Origin: Euphorbia lathyris
Taxonomy: Eukaryota > Streptophyta > Magnoliopsida > Malpighiales > Euphorbiaceae
Assembly (NCBI RefSeq): GCF_963576675.1
Contig: NC_088918.1
Location: forward strand, 49,261,501-49,325,500
DNA: 64,000 nt
Direction of reading: 5' to 3'
Numbering within the stretch: the stretch's first letter is position 1; each line of letters begins with the position of its first letter. Made by a program: the position numbers and the translations under genes. Positions 56,046 through 64,000 of this stretch are shown here, piece after piece. The notes under the pieces are model-generated. The model had not been told where the DNA came from, did no database searches, and was given only the letters and a program-made list of their open reading frames with translations.

Positions 56046-57685
56046 TGATAGCTCCCATTTATATAGGGTTTTTAGGATTAATTTAGTTTGTTTTCCCTTT
56101 GTTTCTATTTAATTTCAGTATCGTTTTATTACTTTTTAGTTAAAATTAGTAATTTCCTTTATTTATGGTATTTTTGGTGTTTTCATGGATTTTCAGGGAC
56201 CTTTCGTGCATTTCCGAACCAGACCCAAGCCTATTGGAGCATTCTCGGATTATTCAGGGACCGTCAGAGCAATTTTGGGATTCATTAGGGACCATTAGAG
56301 TACTTTTCGGAAGCCCAGAGACCTAAACAGATAAAAGCCGGAGCAAAATCGCCCCCTTTTGGACCTATCTCGGCGAGACAATACATGTCTCATCGAGATA
56401 GGCCCTCGTCTCGTCGAGACACTCCTTGTCTCGACGAGACGAGGCGGGGCAAGGCGCACCAACGCCTTCCCCCTTGCTGAAATTCGCGGATCAGGGCCCA
56501 GAAGCCCATTTAAACACTTTGTAAATGCCTATTTTACCCTTGAGGCATTAAGGTTTCCTCCCTAACTCTATAAATAGGGAGCTAATCCTAATCTTCCAGG
56601 GGGGGATTAGCCACTTAATAAATTGGAGAGCCGCTAGGGCTTTCTCTCCTCCACAATGTAGGTTTTTAGCTTTTATTTCAGTTTTATTTTCCTGTTTCTA
56701 GATTAGATTTCTTTTCTATTTTTTTATTTCTTTCAAGAACAATTGATGGGAGAAGTTCTTCATCTTCTATTTCTGTAATTGGAATCGGCAAAGCGGGTTT
56801 TGGATTTCTATCTCTCCCTCTTATCTTTTCCTTTTATATTTAATTGAAGCTTTTTCCATTATTCATATATGCCTATTGCTATGATTAATTTGTCTATGAA
56901 TTAATCCCCATCCAATTTGGGATGGGGATTAAATTGATTGTTTGAATATGTGTGATTAGGGATTTAGGACCTTTGATTGATCAGTTTATGCAAGCTTAAT
57001 GCCTAGATTTTTAGGAACAAGATTTATGCTAGAATGAACATTGATAATGATTAACTAGCCTGTTTATGTATATAATGTGCCTAATGCCTGTGACCCTGAC
57101 ATTAAATAGGATTATAGATAGATGAGAACCTGACCACGGAATCATCTATACCGAATTTGTATTAACCTGACTTCGCTAGAGACCACTAGGAATGAGGCTT
57201 TGTGGCTGGGCTACGGCTTTAGCCTTAGTTGTCAATAAACCTAATGCTTTGCATGACCTAGGGTATATGCCTAATCAAGCCGTCACCCGAATGCATGTGA
57301 ATAGGTTAGACAAATCCCGTACAAATTTGTCTTTCACTTAGGACAATTACCTTCAATCATTGGTAAAACACAAATCTGAACTCTCTAAACCCATACCTAG
57401 GATTTAATCAAAGGATTCCTCAGCCTAGATTGTGCCATCCATTAATTCACCTTCTACCATGTCAATTGTTCACTTTATTTTGTTATGTTTATTTCCTTTA
57501 ATTCAATTAATTAGTTATTAAAAACCCAAATCTTTATCCAACCCTCTAAACAATTAGATCATTCTAGGTAGATTTCCTAATTATAACAAATAGTCTTTGT
57601 GGTTCGATCTCGTGCTTAGCACAATATTACTTGTTGCGATAGGATACACTTGTCCTATTAAATGCTATATACTTTACGAGCATCA
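56046..57685 (+). repeat. E1: solo LTR of the Athila-like E family
   Basis: It is 1640 bp, from TGATAGCTCCC to ACGAGCATCA, with perfect TSDs CCTCA at 56041-56045 and 57686-57690. It contains palindromic GTCTCG words (56365-56443), a TATA box (TATAAATA, 56569-56576) and a 13-bp perfect hairpin at 56901-56932. It is homologous to the E2 LTR but clearly diverged in its first third. Confidence 0.93.
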
Positions 57686-57690
57686 CCTCA

Positions 57691-58993
57691 CTGCTAAAAC
57701 TAAAAACCGAAGGAGCTAAACTTAGAAAATCAGGTGACCAAGATAAAATTGATTATCCCGCTGAGTTTTGCAAACCTGCCGGTCATGTCGGGCAAATCTC
57801 GAGTACCTCCATGGGTCAGAATCAAAAGATGGCCCATTACATACTGACCAACTTTCTCTTTCCAAAGGTCAACTCCACTTCCTTAGCGTCGAACTTCGAG
57901 CAGTGCTTCATCTGGCACATGCTGACCTACCAGCCGATCAACATGCCAGTCTTTTTAATCGGTGGTTTTCAAAGAAGTACTAGAACCCTTAGGTTAGGCT
58001 CCCTCATTACCAGAATCCTCAAAGATCACCAGGTGAATTTGGTTGAGGAAATTAATGTCTGGGGGACTGAAATTACTGCAGCTGCACTATTCGGCTTGGT
58101 TTACGATCAACCCATTGTCTCTAAGAAAGGAAAAGGGGCCGCTGTTCAGGAAGCAGAGGGTATGCAGACCAGAGAAGGAAAGAAAAAGAGGAAAGCTCAA
58201 GCTGACAAGCAGGACAAAGAGGAAAGCTGTTCAAAGCTCTTCCAAGGACGCTGATGCTCCACCGAAAAAGCTTCAGTTTGTGTCCAAAGGAACAAAGCCT
58301 CAAGTTGCACAAGGTCAGGTTGGACCTAAGTCAGCAGCAAACCTCAAAAGGCAAGCTGAGCCTGAGGAAGAAGAAGAAAAAGAGGACACTCCTGAGCAAC
58401 CACTGAGAAAGAAGAAGAAGATCTCTTCTGGGTTAAGTCCTATCAATGCACCTCCACTTGATGTCGTAATCTCTGAAGACTCTCATTTTGTGCGAAGTTA
58501 TGGCATTGATCTTGAGAAAAATCCAACTGACCAAGATGAAGAAGAATTGGGAGGTCAGTTTGATGCTGAGGAGACAGTAGATGTTGAGCAACATGAGACA
58601 ACAGATGTTGAGCAACATGAGACAACCAACACTGAGCAGGTTCAAGAAGAAGCTGAGCCAACAGCAAAGGATCATGCTGATCAAAGGGCAACTTCACCTA
58701 CTGACTCAATTGAGTCCATTCCTGCTGACCCCTCTCCTCAAAAGACTAAGAGATTAAGGAGACTTAAAAAGAAGGCTCATAAATCCCCAGTGATTGATCT
58801 TATGGATGACTCACCACTACGGGATCCAATCACTAATCTCTCTGATATGCAGTTTAAGTTCTTCTCCAATCCCACTGAGTCTCCTCCAAGAGAGCACCCG
58901 GAAAAGCAAGCCTCTGTTTCTCAACCAAAGGAACATGCCGACTCAATTGCTACTCAACATCAAGTTCATACCGAGCAAGTGCTCGAAGTTCCT
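57691..58993 (+). pseudogene. Copia-D third ORF, second part
   Basis: It resumes after E1 and is open to about 58250 (MAHYILTNFLFPKVN, NMPVFLIGGFQRS, LGSLITRILKDHQVNLVEEI). It then shifts frame inside a Lys-rich stretch and is open to 58993 as a charged, low-complexity tail with an in-frame 24-bp repeat (DVEQHETT twice, near 58580). The apparent stop at 58994-58996 is the start of the E2 LTR, so the native end is beyond E2. Function unknown. Confidence 0.72.
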
Positions 58994-60617
58994 TGATAGC
59001 TCCCATTTGTATAGGGTTTTTAGACCGATTCTGGTTCAGTTTCGCTTCGTTTTCTTTAAGTTTTATATTCATTTTCTTCTCTTTTAGTAGAAATAAGTCC
59101 TCTCGTGTATTTATGGCAATTTCTGTGTTTTCAGGTGTTTGAAGGCGTATTTGAGTTTTCCCAAACCAGATCCGAACCTTTTGGGGCGATTTTGGACAAT
59201 TCAGGGACCGTCGGAGCACTTTTGGGATTCATCAGGAACCATTAGAGCGGATTTCGAGAGCCAAGGGACCAAAGTGAAGAAAAACTGTGGAATTACCTCA
59301 TTTGGAAGCCTGTCTCGTCGAGACGCAGGCCTGTATCGCCGAGACAGGCAGTGTCTCGACGAGACACTAGGCTGTCTCGATGAGACGGCCACTTGTCTCG
59401 GCGAGACAGCCTCTGTCTCGACGAGACGAGGCGGGAGAGGCGCAAAAACGCCTCTCCCCAGCTGGAATCTCGAATTTTAGCCCAATTAGAGGCTTGTAAT
59501 ACGCGGGAAATGCCCTTTTTACCCCTCTAAGACCTAGGTTTGCTGCCTATCGCTATAAATAGGCAGCTTAACATACAAAGAGGGGGTTCGTTCTTTTTGT
59601 TTTTCATTATTTGGAGAGCAGACACCAAAGTAGAGTTTTAATTTTGCACTCATAGTTTAGGTTTATTTTCGAAGAACTGCTCAAAGGGTGGAGGATCTAC
59701 CTTGTTTACCATGTAATCAGACAAACAGGTTTATAATTTCTTTACCCTTAATCTTCTTTACATTTATTCAAGAATGTCTTCATTTATCCCCTATAACATG
59801 TTTATTCTGATTAGTTTGTCTATGAACTAATCCCCATCCAATCTAGGATGGGGATGAGATTGATTAAGATGATATGAATGGTAGGGTTTAGGGTTTAAGA
59901 ATTGCTTTTTGAATTGATTGGATTATGTATGCTTTATGCCTAGATGATGTTAGGGACATGATTAATTGCTAGAATGAGCATTGATAGTGATCAACTAGCG
60001 CGTTTATGTATATATTGCGCCTAATGCCTGTAACCCTGACACAAGCTAGATATTAGATAGATTGATTCTTGACCATGGAATCATCTTTACCGAATTTACA
60101 TAAATCCGACTTCGCTAGAAACCTCTAGGAATGAGGCTTTGTGGCTGGGCTACGACTTTAGCCTTAATTGTCAATAAACCTAATGCTTTGCATGACCTAG
60201 GGTATATGCCTAATCAAGCCGTCACCCGAATGCATGTGAATAGGAAAGACAATACTGATCATATTAGTCTTTCACCTAGGGCTATTACCTTCAATCTTTA
60301 TAAAGCTTAAACCTGAACCCCTTTTACCACATTCGTAGGGATTAATCAATGGATTCCCCTACCTGGATTGCAACTATCATTGACCACAATCCACCTTACG
60401 GCTAGTTCTGTTTACTGCTTTTTTTTAGGATAGGAATTTATTTTATTAGTTTAAAGCACAAAATTTTACTTCAACCAGCCGAATAAACATATTATCCATT
60501 GAATTTAACTAATTGGGATAGTAGTCCTTATGGTTCGATCTCGTGCTTAAGCACTGTATTACTTGTTGCGATAGGATACACTTGTCCTATTTATTGCTAT
60601 ATACTTTACGAGCATCA
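58994..60617 (+). repeat. 5' LTR of E2
   Basis: It is 1624 bp, TGATAGCTCCC to TACGAGCATCA. It has palindromic GTCTCG words (59312-59430), a TATA box (59554-59561) and a hairpin at 59830-59855 with the same stem as in E1 but a different loop. Confidence 0.92.
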
Positions 60618-60623
60618 AGTTTT

Positions 60624-60641
60624 TGGCGCCGTTGCCGGGGA
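60624..60641 (+). other. Primer binding site of E2 (tRNA-Asp type)
   Basis: TGGCGCCGTTGCCGGGGA, the classic Athila primer site, six bases after the LTR. Confidence 0.92.
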
Positions 60642-60698
60642 CTACTTTAATTTTGATTAGTTTGAATTTTGATAGGTGTTTGTTTGTTTGGCATACCA

Positions 60699-62040
60699 TG
60701 AACCGACGTTCTCGGAGTCATTCTCCATTACGGTTTGATCCTGATATAGACCGTCAAAAGAACGTCAGGCAACCTTGCTTAGACAAAGGGCCGAGACTTT
60801 CAACACAGACATCCCAGAAGAAGTTTGTGAAGAGGAACCAATGGCAGATAGGTCTATTATGGAGTTGCTCAAAGCTCAGAGGCCAGCTGCAACCTCAAGC
60901 ATCCTTGATCCTGCGATTACGGCGACTACCTTTGAGATCAAACCGGCAATGATACAGATGATCTAGAACTCGGGTCAGTTCGGTGGGGATTACCACGAAG
61001 ATCCCAACGCACACCTCAACAAATTTATGGAATACTGTGGCACCTTCAAATATAAGGATGTTGCGCCTGAACAAGTCTTCATGAAGCTGTTCAGATTTTC
61101 TCTGAAGGATGATGATGCAGATTGGCTGAACTCATTAGCACCAGGTTCTTTGACTGATTGGGAAGTGACAATGGCCGCATTTCTGGCCAAGTTCTTCCCG
61201 CCATCAAAAACTGCACAGTTTAAGAGTGACATCACGTCATTTCGACAGTTTGAGAGTGAGAACCTACATCTGGCATGGGAAAGATTCCAAAAGTTGTTGA
61301 GGAAGTGTCCCCACCACGGTTTCGAGGTGCAGCATCTTGTGGACTTGTTCTATTCAGGCATCACTTCTGCTAGTAGGGCCTCCCTGGATGCCGCGGCAGG
61401 AGGTAATTTGTTCAACAAGACGACAGCTCAAGCATACAGTCTGGTAAAGGAGCTGGCCGAGAGGAGTGCACATTGGCAGATTGAGAAGCCAAGCCAAAGA
61501 AGGGGAGTATTTGCAGTAGCTGCCCCAAATACATCTGCAGAGCCCAACCCACAGATCACAGCACTGACGGAGAAGATGGATCTCCTGGTAGCTCAGTTTC
61601 AGAAACCTGAAGTAGTGGCTAAATGTGAGCTTTGTAGTGGCGGGCATAATAACGCGGATTGCCCAATGGTCATCGAGTCGGTGAACTATATCAAGCAATT
61701 TGGACCGTACAACACTCCGTGGAGACAAAACCATCCTGGGTTCAGTTGGTCCAATAACCAAGCAGCTCTAGGACCACCAGGATTTGCTCCACCACCACCT
61801 CAGCAGAACCAGAACCAGAATCAGGGGCAAAGGCCCAAGAGTGGAATGGAGGAGAAGATCGATGCTATGGTAAAGATCCTTGGAACCATGGAAGGTAGGC
61901 TAGCCAACAATGAGGCCTTCTGCAAGGGCCTAGAGACTCAGATTAGCCAACTGGCTAAAATTAACTCTAAGCGAGCTACCGGACAGCTGCCTCCTAACAA
62001 TGAACCAAATCCAAGGGAGAGACAACCACCAGCACCCTGA
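60699..62040 (+). pseudogene. Athila-like gag of E2
   Basis: The likely start is ATG 60699 (MNRRSRSHSPLRFDPD). A frameshift near 60765 leads to the main frame (LRQRAETF, FEIKPAMIQMI). A TAG at 60964-60966 interrupts it at a position usually glutamine in this family. After it the Athila capsid domain is intact (DDDADWLNSLAPGSLTDWE, FFPPSKTAQFKSDITSF, CPHHGFEVQHLVDLFYSG, DAAAGGNLF). A CCHC knuckle lies at 61624-61662 (CELCSGGHNNADC). A Gln/Asn/Pro-rich tail follows and the frame stops at TGA 62038-62040. Only two lesions remain. Confidence 0.9.
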
Positions 62041-62297
62041 GGGGGAAGGACAGTCTAAAGCTCTATAGACTTTAAAATTGAGCGCTGTTGGGAGGCACCC
62101 CAAAGATGAGTACAATTTTTGAACAAATCTTCTAATAATTTCTTTTAATTTTTATCAAATTATCTCGCTAATCAATTCATTTTGGACTTATTTGTTTACT
62201 TTCAGTTTTTATTTAAACATAGATATCATTGCACAGGTTTATTAGGCTAGAATAGGTTAATTATCTTCATTTAAAAAAAAAGAGTTTTGGAAACACG

Positions 62298-62450
62298 CCT
62301 CGTCTCGGCGAGACGAGCTTGGTCTCGTCGAAACAAAGGCATGTCTCGTCGGGACAGCCCATGTCTCGACGAGACGACTTCGGGGGACCACGACAGCATT
62401 TCTGCCAGCCGCGGTGTCTCGTCGAGACACATAGTGTCTCGATGAGATGA
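62298..62450 (+). repeat. Palindromic GTCTCG word cluster in the E2 spacer
   Basis: Variants of the self-complementary word GTCTCGACGAGAC recur about seven times with irregular spacing. The same words occur in the E1 and E2 LTRs. Confidence 0.78.
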
Positions 62451-62725
62451 GCCGCCCAAGGCTTAACTTGGGCGGCTCAATTAAGGGATTGGCCGAACCA
62501 ATCCCCTAAAATTACCCCTTTCTCCCCAATTTAACCCTAACCTACCCATTTTTAACCCAACCCTTCTTTTATCACCACCATAACTCTCATTCCCCTTCTC
62601 TCCCTTAAATCCCTTAGGTTCTCTTTCTCTTTCTATCCCTAACTCATTCCACCCATTCACCTTCCTCAACTCCCACCTTTTCATCTTCCAACTCTTGAAC
62701 TACCAAAACCCATTCCTAAATCCAT

Positions 62726-62733
62726 CTATTTAA
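62726..62733 (+). promoter_or_regulatory. TATA-like box before ORF-1 of E2
   Basis: CTATTTAA lies in a C/T-rich region, about 90 bases before a possible leader intron. It matches the box at the same relative place in element F. Confidence 0.42.
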
Positions 62734-63322
62734 GGTTTCCAACTCCTCTACCTTTCTCCACCTTATCTCATCTCCATTCCTTCCTTTCATTTCATCTTTT
62801 CTTCAAGCTTCTCAGTTGGTAAGTTTTATTTCCATTTGTTTTGGCAATTTTTGGTTGATTTTTGCTTGATGGGTCTTTGCTAAGGGTTTGGATGTTTTGG
62901 GATTTGCATGCTTTGGGATTTATATTGATTATTCCTTAATTTTGGCTTGGGTAAACTTAGGGATTTGTTTGAGATAGAGCTAATTAGAGATCTTTGAGTC
63001 TTTAAAAGCTTAACTTGATGGATTAGAGAATGATTGGTTTGGAGAGATAAGTTTGGCTGTGATAAATTTAGGGATTATCTAATTGAGAATTTGACTTACT
63101 AACTCCTTCCCTAATTAGGGATTTGCATGTTTCCACCACTTTCCTTTCTTCTTCTTCTTCTTCTTTATGTTTTTTTTTTCTTCTATGAGTTTTGTTAGGA
63201 TTTAGTTTATTTTAGTGGGTTTCCTTGTTCAAATTTCAATTCTTTTTCAGTTTTTACTTTCGGAATTGCTGCTGAACAATCTTAATTCACTGTTTCTTCA
63301 ATTTTAGCAATTAACAGATTCA

Positions 63323-64000
63323 ATGGAAGACCAACCTCGTCGCCGCCGTCTCCGTCGTCGTCTTGATACACTTCCCGAGGGAATGGTGCAGGTTCCGGGC
63401 ACCGTTCGAGCACGAATCATCGACCCCCCTCCTACTCCTGAGCCACGCACCAACAGGTACCACCCCTGTCCATTATCACAGAGGTATCATTGTCCCTTCC
63501 TTATTCAGTCTGTTGACGAGGGTAGGCTTTTCAGAAAAATCAAACATTATGAATGTGCAACACCTAGATTTTTTGATTGGGAGTGGTTGACACAGTGCGG
63601 GTTAGATGAGCGGGTTCAATCCCTTCTAGCTAATATGGGGTGGTTGATAATTGAACGGCGCCGTCATACTCTATCTCCCTCCTTTATTTTAGAGTTCTAC
63701 ACAACTCTAAAATTGGAGACAGACGACGACGGAGTGAAAACTCTTCACTTTCGCCTGAATAATATTGAGCGTGTGTGGACTGAGGGAGACATGAATGAGG
63801 CCTTCGAATTTAAAGAGGGCGATATAGTCGAGTGGGAACGTGATTTAACCCATAGCCAATACTTCACTGAAGTATCTAGAGAGTCTCGTTATAGCAAGAA
63901 AACGGTCACCAATGCAAGCTTGACGGACCCAATGGACCGTCTCATGCATAAGTGGATTTCATTTAACCTAAATGGTCAGAGGGAGGCTGACAAGGTAACA
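63323..64000 (+). CDS. Athila ORF-1-type protein of E2, N-terminal 226 codons
   Basis: The ATG at 63323 opens a frame with no stop up to the window end. The N-terminus is very basic (MEDQPRRRRLRRRL), then proline-rich. The body has FFDWEWLTQCGLDERVQSLL and SPSFILEFYTTLKLE, which parallels YPSLVLEFFTTL in the F homologue, and it also shares the pattern around NGQREADKV. This family is found in Athila-type elements; its role is unknown. It is the only coding region in the window with no visible lesion. The start is supported by the upstream TATA-like box and possible leader intron. Confidence 0.8.
   Translation, partial: MEDQPRRRRLRRRLDTLPEGMVQVPGTVRARIIDPPPTPEPRTNRYHPCPLSQRYHCPFLIQSVDEGRLFRKIKHYECATPRFFDWEWLTQCGLDERVQSLLANMGWLIIERRRHTLSPSFILEFYTTLKLETDDDGVKTLHFRLNNIERVWTEGDMNEAFEFKEGDIVEWERDLTHSQYFTEVSRESRYSKKTVTNASLTDPMDRLMHKWISFNLNGQREADKVT

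Larger units (their letters stand above)
49931..58993 (+). mobile_element. Copia-D: SIRE-like (Maximus) Copia element, body
   Basis: It has the LTR end (to 50136), primer site, gag, protease, integrase, RT, RNase H and then a third long ORF (55540-58993, interrupted) as in SIRE elements. Its LTR start is probably at 42162-42594, separated by T2. The third ORF continues past an E2 insertion at 58994, so the 3' end is outside the window. Frameshifts and stops occur in every ORF. Confidence 0.88.
62041..63322 (+). other. E2 spacer between gag and ORF-1
   Basis: No pol-like or other ORF is present. It holds a purine-poor stretch, a palindromic word cluster (62298-62450), a pyrimidine-rich block, a TATA-like box at 62726 and a T-rich segment resembling a plant leader intron. 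The donor GTAAGT is at 62819 and the acceptor after TTCTTCAATTTTAG at 63307. Intron status is inference. Confidence 0.65.
58994..64000 (+). mobile_element. E2: Athila-like element, gag plus ORF-1, running off the window
   Basis: It has a 5' LTR (58994-60617), a tRNA-Asp-type primer site, gag (60699-62040), a 1.3-kb spacer with palindromic words, TATA-like box and possible intron, then an intact ORF-1 start (63323). No pol lies between gag and ORF-1. It is inserted in the Copia-D third ORF; the left flank TTCCT (58989-58993) should recur after its 3' LTR. Confidence 0.9.

Noticed and set aside
55540..58993. Third ORF of Copia-D as a true envelope gene
   Set aside because: No signal peptide, fusion peptide or clear membrane segment is visible. 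Only its position matches the env-like ORFs of SIRE elements.
56365..62450. GTCTCG repeats as a CRISPR-like array
   Set aside because: Spacing is irregular, the words are palindromic and variable, and they lie in LTR and spacer sequence of a plant retroelement.

Overview
The window is a block of plant repetitive DNA. I recognise no host gene, tRNA or rRNA. It is almost entirely LTR retrotransposons inserted into one another, plus one LINE fragment. The mix of lineages (a Tekay-type chromovirus, Tat-type and Athila-type Gypsy elements, an Angela/Tork-like Copia family and a SIRE-like Copia element), the initiator-tRNA-Met primer sites and the AT-rich leaders point to heterochromatin of a flowering plant. 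I cannot name the species. Lineage names come from motif recognition and are tentative. Labels such as Copia-A, T1 or E2 are mine.

Left part (1-37562). A young minus-strand Tekay-like element (Gypsy-1, 1-7781, cut by the window start) sits in a fragment of an unassigned LTR (7782-8566). That LTR lies in the integrase of a minus-strand Tat-like element, T1. T1 survives as three exon-like pieces (8567-8815, 10477-12549, 36083-37562), separated by a solo LTR (8816-10476, TSD TCTGA) and by Copia-A (12550-36082, TSD CTTCT/CTTCC). Copia-A in turn holds Copia-B (17105-22439, TSD TGAGA) and the nearly complete Copia-C (23458-32760, TSD CGATC). Copia-B also carries a 5'-truncated LINE (19577-19897, TSD AGGATATGCA). 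The deepest chain is therefore LINE in Copia-B in Copia-A in T1.

Middle and right part (37563-64000). A decayed Athila-like element, F (37563 to about 42161), has gag and an ORF-1 but no pol. Next comes half of a SIRE-like LTR (42162-42594). A plus-strand Tat-like copy, T2 (about 42595-49930), follows; its gag is split by a solo LTR of the Copia-C family (43061-44909, TSD TGGAC). The SIRE-like element Copia-D then runs from about 49931 with gag, pol and a third ORF. That third ORF is hit twice by one Athila-like family: a solo LTR, E1 (56046-57685, TSD CCTCA), and an element, E2 (58994 to beyond the window), which again shows LTR, gag, a spacer and ORF-1 with no pol between them.

All coding regions except the visible part of the E2 ORF-1 carry stops, frameshifts or deletions. 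The strongest unexplained signals are non-coding. The long leaders of Copia-A, -B and -C share a chain of small RNA hairpins whose stems show compensatory base changes, and a second cluster of GC-rich hairpins near the primer site whose loops and flanks differ. Copia-A keeps these although its coding region is wrecked and its two LTRs still look alike, which suggests a non-autonomous copy moved in trans. The pol-less gag plus ORF-1 layout and the arrays of palindromic words in the two Athila-like families are the second notable signal.
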